This document shows, piece after piece, positions 1 through 8,515 of a stretch of 64,000 nt of DNA (within the stretch, counting starts at the first letter, position 1; each line of letters begins with the position of its first letter). The translations under genes and the position numbers were made by a program. Origin of the DNA: Paradevosia sp036499825 (GTDB lineage Bacteria > Pseudomonadota > Alphaproteobacteria > Rhizobiales > Devosiaceae); contig DASYCZ010000032.1 in NCBI GenBank assembly GCA_036499825.1, positions 186,001 to 250,000 on the forward strand, in the 5' to 3' direction. The notes beneath the pieces are model-generated. The model saw nothing but the letters and a program-made list of their open reading frames with translations. It did no database searches and had not been told where the DNA came from.

Positions 1-1323
1 CGCCACTATGTGCGCCTGAGCCGGATGAACTATTCCATCGACAGCGGCATGTATCCGCTGGGCTCGTGCACCATGAAGCATAACCCGCGCCTCAACGAGA
101 AGATGGCGCGGTTGCCGGGTTTTGCCGACATCCATCCGCTGCAGCCGGTTTCGACTGTCTCGGGTGCCCTGGAGCTGATGCAGCAGCTCGGCCATTGGCT
201 GATGACGCTGACCAACACCTCCGCCGTATCGCTGACCCCCAAGGCCGGCGCTCATGGCGAGCTGTGCGGCATGATGGCCATCAAGGCGGCGCATGACGCA
301 CGCGGGCAGGGGCATCGCACCGTGGTGCTGGTACCCGAAAGCGCTCACGGCACCAACCCGGCTACGGCCGCTTTCCTCGGCTACACGGTGAAGCCGATCC
401 CGGCGCGGGACGACGGCACTGTCGACGTGGCGGCTGTGAAGGCAGCGCTGGCGCCCGACGTCGCCGCCATCATGCTGACCAACCCCAATACCTGCGGCCT
501 GTTCGAGCCGCAGGTGATCGAGATCGCCGCGGCGGTACATGAGGCCGGCGCCTATTTCTACTGCGACGGCGCCAACTTCAACGCCATCATGGGCGTAGTG
601 CGGCCGGGCGACCTCGGCATCGACGCAATGCATATCAACCTGCACAAGACCTTCTCGACGCCGCATGGCGGCGGCGGGCCGGGCGCCGGTCCGGTAGTGT
701 TGTCAGAGGCTCTGGCGCCCTTCGCGCCGGTCCCCTTCGTTCGCAAGGGTGAGGACGGGCTCGAACTGGTAGAGCACGCCGAGGGCGAGCATCTGGGGCG
801 TATCACCGCCTTCCAGGGTCAGATGGGCATGTATGTCCGGGCGCTGACCTATATGCTCAGCCATGGCGGCGACGGCCTGGCGCAGGCAGCCAAGGACGCG
901 GTGCTCAACGCCAATTACGTGAAGGCCCGGCTGCAGACGGCGTTCTCGGTGCCGTTCCCGGACTATCCGTGCATGCACGAGGCGCTGTTCGATGACAGCT
1001 TCCTCGAAGGCACGGGCGTTTCGACGCTCGATTTCGCCAAGGCCCTGATCGATGAGGGTTACCACCCGATGACCATGTATTTCCCATTGGTCGTTCATGG
1101 CGCCATGCTGATCGAGCCGACCGAGAGTGAGCCCAAGCAGACGCTCGATGCGTTCTGCGACGCCATGCTGGCTCTCGTGGCCGACGCCAAAGCCGGCAAC
1201 GCCGCGCGCTTCACCGCCGCCCCCACCAGGGCTCCGCGCCGGCGCCTCGACGAAACGCGAGCCGCCCGCACCCCCAAACTCAGATGGGAACGCGACGTCG
1301 ACCTGCCCCAGGCAGCGGAATAA
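1..1323 (+). CDS. gcvPB: Glycine dehydrogenase (decarboxylating) subunit 2, 5' end missing
   Basis: This is the PLP-binding half of the glycine-cleavage P protein, which decarboxylates glycine and passes the aminomethyl group to lipoylated GcvH. The reading frame is open through base 1 (codons for R-H-Y precede the first possible GTG at 10), so the true start lies outside the window. The family motif YSIDSGMYPLGSCTMK is at the visible N-terminus and the PLP-lysine segment NLHKTFSTPHGGGG lies near the middle. The C-terminus is complete and ends in a basic tail. A strong terminator follows 12 bases after the stop, so this is probably the last gene of a gcv operon (gcvT-gcvH-gcvPA expected upstream, not visible). 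Confidence 0.95.
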   Translation, partial: RHYVRLSRMNYSIDSGMYPLGSCTMKHNPRLNEKMARLPGFADIHPLQPVSTVSGALELMQQLGHWLMTLTNTSAVSLTPKAGAHGELCGMMAIKAAHDARGQGHRTVVLVPESAHGTNPATAAFLGYTVKPIPARDDGTVDVAAVKAALAPDVAAIMLTNPNTCGLFEPQVIEIAAAVHEAGAYFYCDGANFNAIMGVVRPGDLGIDAMHINLHKTFSTPHGGGGPGAGPVVLSEALAPFAPVPFVRKGEDGLELVEHAEGEHLGRITAFQGQMGMYVRALTYMLSHGGDGLAQAAKDAVLNANYVKARLQTAFSVPFPDYPCMHEALFDDSFLEGTGVSTLDFAKALIDEGYHPMTMYFPLVVHGAMLIEPTESEPKQTLDAFCDAMLALVADAKAGNAARFTAAPTRAPRRRLDETRAARTPKLRWERDVDLPQAAE

Positions 1324-1334
1324 CGGACGATAGA

Positions 1335-1361
1335 AGGCGGGCATCGAGCCCGCCTTTTTTT
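1335..1361 (+). terminator. Rho-independent terminator after gcvPB
   Basis: An 8-bp GC-rich stem (aggcgggc / gcccgcct) with a short loop is followed directly by a run of T, 12 bases downstream of the gcvPB stop codon. Confidence 0.9.
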
Positions 1362-1379
1362 GGCCTGGTGGCCACAAAC

Positions 1380-1700
1380 ATCAAACTCTCCGCCACCTCG
1401 CCCCTCTGGGGACTTCGTGCCGTTCCGCCGCAGGCGGAGCAATCGCTCCAGTGGAGCGATTGGAGGCGAGAAGGCCATGAGAGCTACGCTCGAATGGCAA
1501 GACGTGCGGCAGCGATCACTAATCTCTCGGCCACCTCGCCCCTACGGGGAGAGGTCGACGCGCAGCGTCGGGTGAGGGGGGCCGAGTTCTCAGCATCCCT
1601 GGTGTTGCGGTTCGCCCTATTACCGATGCTTCAGCGCAACCCCTCACCCCCTCGGCCGGGGCGGGCGGCCAAGAGCCCCTGGGCTGTGAGGGAGGAGCCA
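1380..1700. repeat. Degenerate repeat-rich non-coding DNA
   Basis: No gene is supported between 1324 and 2076. Two diverged copies of one unit are visible, one beginning near 1388 and one near 1523; both share the core gccacctcgcccct followed by a short G-rich palindrome. A further shared block, cagcgcaacccctc, occurs near 1631 and again near 1983. Small open frames here on both strands have no recognisable product and follow the repeats rather than a codon pattern. This looks like an accumulation site for intergenic palindromic elements between two terminators. Confidence 0.5.
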
Positions 1701-1762
1701 GCGGCGTTTGGGATAGGACAAGTTCTCCCGTCGTGGCCCCACCAAGTTTTCCTCCTCCCGAT

Positions 1763-1860
1763 GTCATTCCGGCGCAGGCCGGAATCCATGTCCGTGGCGG
1801 ACCGGTGCATCCAGCGTATGGGGCGTTCCCCGCCTGGATCCCGGCCTGCGCCGGGATGAC
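1763..1860. repeat. 98-bp REP-like palindromic element
   Basis: The left end gtcattccggcgcaggccgg is matched in inverted orientation by the right end ccggcctgcgccgggatgac, giving a long hairpin with a variable middle. The termini GTCAT / ATGAC are typical of dispersed palindromic elements widespread in proteobacterial intergenic DNA. Two eroded relatives are at 14282 and 20719 in this window. Confidence 0.8.
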
Positions 1861-2021
1861 TCCGTGGTTGGGGAGGAATTGGGGACGACACACCTAATTC
1901 TCAGCGCGCTTTTCGCAAGACCTCAGCCTTAAGGTTGAGGGGGCGGAGCCACCGATACTCAGGTGAGCCTCACTTCTCTTTCAGCGCAACCCCTCCCGCC
2001 CCCACCCCACAAAACAGCGGA

Positions 2022-2059
2022 CAACAAAAAGGCGGGCACCGGGCCCGCCTTTTTGTTGC
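2022..2059 (-). terminator. Bidirectional terminator at the end of the Fo operon
   Basis: A near-perfect hairpin (caacaaaaaggcggg / cccgcctttttgttg) with an A-run on one side and a T-run on the other lies 18 bases beyond the stop of the b-subunit gene. The T-run is usable in either direction; it serves the minus-strand atp operon and insulates the repeat region. Confidence 0.9.
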
Positions 2060-2076
2060 AGCGATGGCTGCGTCGT

Positions 2077-2580
2077 TCAGTTCAGCTTGGCGCCGACTTC
2101 GCGGATCGCCTGGTCGACCATGGCACCGCCTTTTTCGGGCATCTGCTTGTTGAGTAGCAGCCGTGCCGCCTCGATGGCGACATCGGCTGACTTGGCGCGA
2201 ACCTCAGCCAATGCCTGCGACTCGGCCTGCGCGATCTTTTCTTCCACCGCACGTGTGCGGCGGGCGATCAGATCCTGCAGCGATACGCTGGCTTCGGCGG
2301 TAAGGCGCTTGGCCTCTTCCTGCGCGGCCGTCACGATGCCCGCGGCTTCGCTCTCGGCGGAAACGCGCTTGCGCTCATATTCGACGAGCAGGGCTTCGGC
2401 TTCCGTCCTCAGGCGCTTGGCTTCCGCCAGATCCGCCTCGATCTTGGCGATGCGGTCATCGAGGATCTTGGTGAACATCTTCGGCATGCCGAAATAGGTG
2501 GCGATGGCGAGAAAGATGACCAGCGAGATGGTGGCCCACAGGGTCGCCGCCGAAGTGTAGTCCATTCCGAAATTCAGCAT
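2077..2580 (-). CDS. atpF: ATP synthase Fo subunit b
   Basis: This is the peripheral-stalk b subunit linking Fo to F1 in the inner membrane. The protein of 167 residues has one N-terminal membrane helix (about residues 13-30) and then a long charged, Ala-rich helix typical of the stator. The ATG at 2580 (M-L-N-F-G-M-D) is chosen because it leaves the usual short N-terminus and lies 4 bases after the stop of the b' gene; an upstream in-frame extension would run into that gene. It is the last gene of the atpI-atpB-atpE-b'-b operon and is followed by a terminator. Confidence 0.95.
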   Translation of the reverse strand: MLNFGMDYTSAATLWATISLVIFLAIATYFGMPKMFTKILDDRIAKIEADLAEAKRLRTEAEALLVEYERKRVSAESEAAGIVTAAQEEAKRLTAEASVSLQDLIARRTRAVEEKIAQAESQALAEVRAKSADVAIEAARLLLNKQMPEKGGAMVDQAIREVGAKLN

Positions 2581-2584
2581 GGTG

Positions 2585-3166
2585 CTATTCCTTCGCAGCC
2601 TGGGCGACTGCGTCGCGCACATCCTGGGCAGAAACCTGGCCGGTCAGCCGGCTGACCAGGGCTTCGACCGTCTCGGCGGCGATGTCGGAGACATGGCCCA
2701 TGGCCTCGGTCTTGGTCGCCCGGATGCGGGTTTCGGCTTCCGTCAGCTTCTTGCCGAGGTCAGCCTCGACAACATGCCGCTTGGCATCGATATCGGCCTT
2801 GATGCCGCCGCGGGTCTCTTCGGCGATAGCGTGGCTCTTCTTGCGCGCCTCGGCCAGAGCCGCCTCATAGGAAGCGATGGCGGCGTCGGTCTCTTGCCGC
2901 GAGGCGTCGGCTGCAGCCAGGTCGCCGTCAATACGGCCCTTGCGGTCTTCGATTATGCCGCCGATACGGGGCAGGGCGAAGCGAGCCACCACCACGTAGA
3001 GCACCACGAAGCAGAGCACCAGCCAGATGAGCTGGGTGCCGAAGGTGGCAGCCTCGAAAGGCGGGAACGCCTCATGGCCGCCGGCGGCTTCCGTCGTGGC
3101 GTGCGTGGCGTCGAGCGCCGGAGCGTCGGCGGGCGGCGTGCCTGCGGTTGGTGTCTGATTTTCCAT
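2585..3166 (-). CDS. atpG: ATP synthase Fo subunit b'
   Basis: This is the second, divergent b-type stator subunit (b') that alphaproteobacteria and cyanobacteria use to form a b/b' heterodimer. The 193-residue protein has an Ala/Pro-rich N-terminal extension of about 44 residues, one membrane helix (about 45-66, Q-L-I-W-L-V-L-C-F-V-V-L) and a long coiled-coil-forming helix. It lies between the c-subunit and b-subunit genes, which is the b' position in this group. Symbols for b' vary between databases (atpG, atpX, atpF2). Confidence 0.93.
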   Translation of the reverse strand: MENQTPTAGTPPADAPALDATHATTEAAGGHEAFPPFEAATFGTQLIWLVLCFVVLYVVVARFALPRIGGIIEDRKGRIDGDLAAADASRQETDAAIASYEAALAEARKKSHAIAEETRGGIKADIDAKRHVVEADLGKKLTEAETRIRATKTEAMGHVSDIAAETVEALVSRLTGQVSAQDVRDAVAQAAKE

Positions 3167-3274
3167 TGCTCTTACCCGATGCTTCGAGTGGACCAGCGCG
3201 AACGCCGGCTATGCGAACGGCAGCCCGAAGCCAATCTGCTTCCGGCTGCCGTCCTCAATGTCGGTATCGCTGTA

Positions 3275-3502
3275 TCAGACTGCGAACAGGAGCAGCAGGG
3301 CGACGAGGAACGAGAAAATGCCCAGGGCTTCGGTCACGGCAAACCCGAAGATCAGGTTACCGAACTGGCTCTGGCTGGCCGACGGATTGCGCAGGGCGCC
3401 CGTCAGGAAATTCCCGAAGATGGTGCCCACGCCGATGGCCGCACCGGCCAGGCCCACACAGGCAATGCCCGCACCGATAAACTTTGCGGCTTCCGCTTCC
3501 AT
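3275..3502 (-). CDS. atpE: ATP synthase Fo subunit c
   Basis: This is the proteolipid that forms the rotating c-ring. The 75-residue protein has two membrane helices with the glycine-rich first helix (G-A-G-I-A-C-V-G-L-A-G-A-A-I-G-V-G), the polar loop R38-N39-P40 and the proton-carrying carboxylate E58 in the second helix. Length and all key residues are normal. The gene sits between atpB and b' with about 80-110 bases either side, the largest gaps in the operon, which fits the usual higher expression of subunit c. Confidence 0.97.
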   Translation of the reverse strand: MEAEAAKFIGAGIACVGLAGAAIGVGTIFGNFLTGALRNPSASQSQFGNLIFGFAVTEALGIFSFLVALLLLFAV

Positions 3503-3581
3503 ATTTGACTCCTTTAAGCCTTGTAGCTGAATACGTTGGACTTTTGACCCCCGGCCACCGCGGCCGGGCGAAACCCGAGGA

Positions 3582-4337
3582 TTAGTGCGACGGATGGATC
3601 GCGTCGTTGAGGTACATGGCGCTCAGCACTGCGAACACATAAGCCTGCAGCGCTGCCACCAGCAGCTCCAGCGCCGTGATGGCGATGGTCATGACCAGCG
3701 GCAACGAGGCGCCGAGGAAACCGAGCCAGCCCAGCGCGCCAAGCGACACGATAAAACCGGCGAACACCTTCACCGTGATATGACCGGCCAGGATGTTGGC
3801 GAACAGTCGCACGGAGAGCGAAATCGGGCGGCTCAGGAACGAGACGATCTCGATCGGCACCACGATGGGCAACACATAGCCGGGAACGCCGGCCGGAACG
3901 AACAGCTTCAGGAACTTGGCGCCATTGCGCATGAACCCGTAGACCAGCACCGTCACGATCACCAGCATCGCCAGCGCGAAGGTGACGATGATGTGGCTGG
4001 TGACAGCGAAGAAGTAGGGGAACATGCCGAAAAGGTTGGCGGCAAGCACGAACATGAACAGCGAGAAGATGAAGGGGAAGAACTTCATGCCCTCGGTGCC
4101 GGCCGCGCCACGCACCATGTTGGCAACGAACTCGTAGAGCATTTCGGAAACCACCTGCAGGCGGCCCGGAACGAGCTTGCGGCCGGCAGTGGAGAGCAGC
4201 AGGTAGCCCAGGATGGCCACCACGCTGATGACCATGAACAGGCCTGAATTGGTGAGCGCAAAGCCCCCTTCACCGAAGGAAAAGACGTTCGTGATGCCAA
4301 ACTGGTGGATCGGGTCAACTTTGGTCGGATCGGCCAA
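3582..4337 (-). CDS. atpB: ATP synthase Fo subunit a
   Basis: This is the stator channel subunit that carries protons to and from the c-ring. The 251-residue protein is strongly hydrophobic with five to six predicted membrane helices. The essential arginine is R177 in the motif S-V-R-L-F-A-N-I-L-A-G-H. The N-terminus begins D-P-I-H-Q-F, typical for alphaproteobacterial subunit a. It lies 20 bases after atpI. Confidence 0.97.
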   Translation of the reverse strand: MADPTKVDPIHQFGITNVFSFGEGGFALTNSGLFMVISVVAILGYLLLSTAGRKLVPGRLQVVSEMLYEFVANMVRGAAGTEGMKFFPFIFSLFMFVLAANLFGMFPYFFAVTSHIIVTFALAMLVIVTVLVYGFMRNGAKFLKLFVPAGVPGYVLPIVVPIEIVSFLSRPISLSVRLFANILAGHITVKVFAGFIVSLGALGWLGFLGASLPLVMTIAITALELLVAALQAYVFAVLSAMYLNDAIHPSH

Positions 4338-4357
4338 GTGTCAGTTCCTTGTTCGCT

Positions 4358-4741
4358 TTACGTCGCGTCGTCTTCGTCGTCCGGACCCAAGTCCGAATTC
4401 GGTGGCGGCGGCGCCGCCTTGTTCATTTCCGCCACCGCGCGGGTGACGTTGAGAATACCGGCCGCAAAGCCGACGAGGAGCATGACCAGCATGATCCACG
4501 GCCTTGTGTTCAGCCACTGGTCGAGCACGTAGCCAATGCCCGTGCCTACCAGGACCGCAGCGATGAATTCCGACCCCAGCCGCACGGCGCGGCCCAGATT
4601 GGTGGAACCCCCGGACGCTCTGGCCGCTGCCTCATGGGCCTCGACCTGCCGCCCCTTTTGTGCCGAAGCAATCCGCGCCGCAAGCTCGCTTGTAGCCTTG
4701 CTCGCAGATCCCGGACGGTCTCGGTCGGGCGGATTGGTCAT
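4358..4741 (-). CDS. atpI: ATP synthase accessory protein AtpI
   Basis: AtpI is a small membrane protein that helps c-ring assembly in several bacteria. The 127-residue protein has a hydrophilic N-terminal half and two membrane helices (A-A-V-L-V-G-T-G-I-G-Y and W-I-M-L-V-M-L-L-V-G-F-A-A-G) followed by the conserved N-V-T-R-A. The ATG at 4741 is preferred over an in-frame GTG at 4756 because GAGGAA lies 8 bases ahead of it. First gene of the Fo operon, about 56 bases downstream of the predicted transcription start. Confidence 0.88.
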   Translation of the reverse strand: MTNPPDRDRPGSASKATSELAARIASAQKGRQVEAHEAAARASGGSTNLGRAVRLGSEFIAAVLVGTGIGYVLDQWLNTRPWIMLVMLLVGFAAGILNVTRAVAEMNKAAPPPPNSDLGPDDEDDAT

Positions 4742-4803
4742 CGCGCTTTTCCTCACGTCCGGCGTCCTGCCACTGTTGGCGGATGCCCCTCTAAGTCGCG
4801 CGC

Positions 4804-4832
4804 AACATAGTGACAGGGACGAAACGTGTCAA
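4804..4832 (-). promoter_or_regulatory. Sigma70-type promoter of the Fo operon
   Basis: On the minus strand a perfect TTGACA (4832-4827) and TATGTT (4809-4804) are separated by exactly 17 bases. Transcription would start near 4797, giving a leader of about 56 bases before atpI. The rest of the 291-base gap between atpI and smc shows nothing else I can support. Confidence 0.8.
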
Positions 4833-5032
4833 GAACGCGGCAAACTTGTTAAGCCTTTGTAACTCAAGCGATTTTGATGCCGCTTGTGGATGTTGCACGA
4901 CGGCATCGCAGAATCCGCGCGCTGCGGGGCGGGAATACGGTGGATTGGGCCGGGATCAGGCTCGGGCCTCCAGCCCCTTTGCGGTCCTTGTGGCGATAGC
5001 GACGAGGGGAGGTTGAGTCTCAGGCGCCGTCG

Positions 5033-8000
5033 TTACACGGCTTCGCGGAAACTCTCGGCGGTCTTGAGGTCCACCGATACCAGCTGGCTGACGCCGCGCT
5101 CGGCCATGGTGACGCCGAACAGGCGATCCATCTGGCTCATGGTGATGGGATTGTGGGTGATGACCATGAAGCGTGTTTCGGTGCGCTGGCGCATGGATTC
5201 GAGCAGGTTGCAGAACCGCTCGACATTGGCGTCATCGAGCGGCGCATCGACTTCGTCGAGCACGCAGATCGGCGCCGGATTGGTCAGGAACACCGCAAAG
5301 ATCAGCGACATCGCTGTCAGTGCCTGCTCGCCACCCGACAGCAGCGTCATCGTCTGCGGCTTCTTGCCGGGCGGCCGGGCGATGATTTCGAGGCCGGCCT
5401 CCAGGGGGTCGTCGCTCTCGACGAAACTCAACTGCGCCGTGCCGCCGCCGAACAGCGCTGTGAACAGCTCCTGGAAATAGGCATTCACCTTCTCGAAGGC
5501 TTCGCTCAGCCGGGCGCGGCCTTCGCGGTTGAGGCTCTGGATGCCGGTGCGCAACTTGGCGATGGCCTCGATCAGGTCGTCGCGATCCTTGACCATGGTC
5601 TCGAGTTTTTCGCGAACCTCTTCGGCTTCTTTCTCGGCGGTGAGATTGACGCCGCCCAGGCGCTCGCGCTCGGACTTCAGCCGGTCGAGCTTTTGCTCGA
5701 CGCCGGCTTCCTGCGGCAACGCTTCCTCTGGCTTGAGGCCCGCCGCTTCGGCGGTACGGCTGGCCTCGATATTGAGATTCTCCCGCACCAATTGCTCGAT
5801 CTGGTGGCGATGGGTGATCAGGCCTTTCATGCGTTCTTCGACGCGGGCGAGATTTTCGCGGGCACCCGAAAGGCCCTCGATGGCGGCACGCGACGCCTTG
5901 TCGGCCTCGCGATGGCCGGTCTGCGCCACCGAGAGGGTGTCGGATGCCGCCTTGTGGGCCACCCTGGCATCGCCGATCTCATCATCGAGCTCTATTCGCC
6001 GCGCCTCGAAACTGTCGGGCGTCGCATCGAGGCTGGTGAGCTGCGTGCGAATCTCGGCGCTGCGCGTTTCGAGCGTCGCCAGTTGCGTGCCGGCGCTTTC
6101 ACGGCGGCGCTGCCAGCTGGCGTTGTCGGTGGCGATCTGCGTGAGGCGCGCAGTGCGCATGCGGCTGGCGGTCTCGAAGGTGCCAAGCCGCAGCCGGGCC
6201 CGGTCGGCCTGCGCCCGCGCCTCGGTGAGGGCAGCCTCGAGGCGCTGCGTGAGCGCGGCATGTTCACTCTCGTCGCCGGCCTCGCCCAGCGCCTCCTCGG
6301 CATCGGTGCGGATGTCTTCCGCTTCGCCGAGGCTCGCCTGCAGCCGCGCCCGAGCTTCCTCGAGCGCGCTCTGTCGCGTCGTCAGATCGCCGATGGCCTT
6401 GGCGGCGCGATCCACCGCCTGCTGGGCCACCCCGATGGCGCGCTGGGCCGAACGCCAGGCCTCGTGTCTTTCACGTTCGCTCACCCGCGCTGATTCCAGC
6501 GCCACGACCAGCGCTTCGACATCGCGCTTCCAGGCATTGCGTTCGCCGCGCATGCGCTGGATATCGGCATCGAGTTCGGCCAGCCGGTTGCGTTGCGCCA
6601 GCCGCTGCGCGGCAGCACTCGGCGCATCGGCGGCGGCGACATATCCGTCCCAGCGCCAGAGATCGCCATCGAGCGTCACCAGCCGCTGCCCGGGTTTGAG
6701 GGCGTGCATCAGGCCCGGACCATCGGCGCGATCGACGAGGCCGATCTGGTCTAGGCGGCGCTTTAGAACGTCGTTGCCCCCGACATGCCGTGAGAGCGGC
6801 TCGGCGCCCTGCGGCAGGGCCGGATCGCCATCCGCATCCATGGGGCCGGCCCAGTGCATGGGAGCGCCGGCATCGGATGAGGCTTCGAGATCGTCGCCCA
6901 ATGCGGCGCCCAGCGCTGTTTCATAGCCGGAGGCCACCTGCAACTGATCGACGATCGCCGGCCACAGGCTGGCGCCGCCGGCATTGAGAATACGCGACAG
7001 CGTCTCCGCCTCGCTCTCCAGCCGGCCGAGCGCGGTCTCGATTTCCTGCAATTTCGGCCGCGCTGCATCGAGCTGCGCCTGCGCCTTTTGCGTCGTCTCT
7101 TCCGCGCCGACCGCCGCCGCTTCGGCCTCGGCCGAGTTGGCTTGCGCCTCCTCCAGCTCGCGGCGCCGGAGGCTCAGCGTTTCGTCGGCATCGAGGCTGG
7201 CCGTGATATTGGTGGCTTCCGCTGCGACTTCGGCGATCTGCTGCGTCAGGCGCGTCACCCGCTGCGCCGCATCGGTGGCGCTGCGAATGGCTTGAGCCCG
7301 CCTTGCCCTGACCTGCGCCAGGGCCTCGGCGGCGGATCGCGCTTCGGCCTCGGCGCTCATCACCGCATCCGTCGCTGCTTCCTCTGCCGATTTTGCCTCA
7401 TCGAACGCCGCCTCTTCATCGGCGGCCTCCGCCTCCAGCGTGGCCTGTTCCTCCGCATAGCCGGTAAGCGTCTCGTCGCTTTCGGCAACCAGCGCGCGCT
7501 CACGCTCGCCATCGGCCGCCAGCTGGGTCAGCCGATTCTCGAGTTCTGCGCGCCGCGAATTGGCTCGCCGCGCCTCTTCGGCCAGTTGCTCGGCCAGGAT
7601 GGTCAGCCGCTGTAACACGGCGCCGGTCGCCGCTTCCCTGTCGCGAAGCGGCTGCAAGGCCGCATCTGCGGCTTCCAGCGCCTTTTGCGCCTGGCGCTCG
7701 GCGCTGGTGGCATCGCCGAGTGCGACGATCAGCCGGCCCTGGTCGGCCTCCGTCTCTTTCTCCGTCACCCGCGCTGCGACCCAGCGCAGGTGATAAAGCA
7801 GCGCCTCTGTGCGGCGGATATCGCCCGAGAGCGAGCGATAGCGGATGGCGAGCCGGGCCTGTCGCCTCAGCGTTTCAAGCTGGGCTTCGACCTGGGCGAC
7901 GATATCGTCGACGCGTTCGAGGTTCTGTTCCGCGGCCTTCAACCGCAGCTCGGCCTCATGCCGGCGGGAGTGAAGGCCCGAAATACCCGCGGCCTCTTCC

Positions 8001-8491
8001 AGCAGCGCCCGGCGCTGCACCGGTTTGGCGGCGATCAGTTCGCCGATCTGGCCCTGCCGGACCAGGGCGGGGGAATGGGCGCCTGTCGAAGCGTCGGCGA
8101 ACAAGAGCTGGACGTCGCGCGCCCGGACTTCACGGCCATTGACGCGATAGACCGAGCCGGCCTCGCGCTCGATGCGGCGCGTGATTTCCAATATGTCGGC
8201 ATTGTTGAGGTTGGCGGGCGCCGTGCGGTCGGAATTATCGAGGACGAGGGTGACTTCCGCCGAATTGCGCGCCGGCCGGTTGCCTGAGCCGGAAAAGATC
8301 ACGTCGTCCATGCCCGAGGCGCGCATGGCCTTGTATGAGCTCTCGCCCATCACCCAGCGCAATGCCTCGACCAGATTGGATTTGCCGCAGCCATTGGGGC
8401 CCACGACGCCGGTAAGACCGGGCTCCATATGGAGCTCGGTCAGGTCGGAGAAGGATTTGAAGCCGTAAAGCTTGAGGCGCGAGAACTTCAT
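5033..8491 (-). CDS. smc: Chromosome segregation protein SMC
   Basis: SMC is the ATPase core of the bacterial condensin that organises and segregates the chromosome. The 1152-residue protein has the full architecture: Walker A G-P-N-G-C-G-K-S at residues 31-38 with the N-terminal M-K-F-S-R-L-K-L-Y-G-F-K-S-F, two very long coiled coils rich in A, E, R and Q, a central hinge at roughly residues 490-640, the ABC signature L-S-G-G-E-Q near residue 1050 and Walker B C-V-L-D-E near 1075 followed by the D-loop. Length is normal for the family. It is followed (upstream on this strand) by a DsbA-like and a DUF721 gene, a conserved order in this group; ScpA/ScpB are not in the window. Confidence 0.97.
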   Translation of the reverse strand: MKFSRLKLYGFKSFSDLTELHMEPGLTGVVGPNGCGKSNLVEALRWVMGESSYKAMRASGMDDVIFSGSGNRPARNSAEVTLVLDNSDRTAPANLNNADILEITRRIEREAGSVYRVNGREVRARDVQLLFADASTGAHSPALVRQGQIGELIAAKPVQRRALLEEAAGISGLHSRRHEAELRLKAAEQNLERVDDIVAQVEAQLETLRRQARLAIRYRSLSGDIRRTEALLYHLRWVAARVTEKETEADQGRLIVALGDATSAERQAQKALEAADAALQPLRDREAATGAVLQRLTILAEQLAEEARRANSRRAELENRLTQLAADGERERALVAESDETLTGYAEEQATLEAEAADEEAAFDEAKSAEEAATDAVMSAEAEARSAAEALAQVRARRAQAIRSATDAAQRVTRLTQQIAEVAAEATNITASLDADETLSLRRRELEEAQANSAEAEAAAVGAEETTQKAQAQLDAARPKLQEIETALGRLESEAETLSRILNAGGASLWPAIVDQLQVASGYETALGAALGDDLEASSDAGAPMHWAGPMDADGDPALPQGAEPLSRHVGGNDVLKRRLDQIGLVDRADGPGLMHALKPGQRLVTLDGDLWRWDGYVAAADAPSAAAQRLAQRNRLAELDADIQRMRGERNAWKRDVEALVVALESARVSERERHEAWRSAQRAIGVAQQAVDRAAKAIGDLTTRQSALEEARARLQASLGEAEDIRTDAEEALGEAGDESEHAALTQRLEAALTEARAQADRARLRLGTFETASRMRTARLTQIATDNASWQRRRESAGTQLATLETRSAEIRTQLTSLDATPDSFEARRIELDDEIGDARVAHKAASDTLSVAQTGHREADKASRAAIEGLSGARENLARVEERMKGLITHRHQIEQLVRENLNIEASRTAEAAGLKPEEALPQEAGVEQKLDRLKSERERLGGVNLTAEKEAEEVREKLETMVKDRDDLIEAIAKLRTGIQSLNREGRARLSEAFEKVNAYFQELFTALFGGGTAQLSFVESDDPLEAGLEIIARPPGKKPQTMTLLSGGEQALTAMSLIFAVFLTNPAPICVLDEVDAPLDDANVERFCNLLESMRQRTETRFMVITHNPITMSQMDRLFGVTMAERGVSQLVSVDLKTAESFREAV

Positions 8492-8515
8492 CGCGCCTCC
8501 TGGAAGGAGGCTGAC

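Noticed and set aside
1324..2076. Small open frames in the repeat region after gcvPB
   Set aside because: They follow palindromic repeats on both strands, lack ribosome-binding sites and have no recognisable product.
5153..6926. Two long plus-strand open frames inside smc
   Set aside because: They are shadows of a high-GC, Ala/Glu/Arg-rich coiled-coil gene with all SMC motifs on the other strand.
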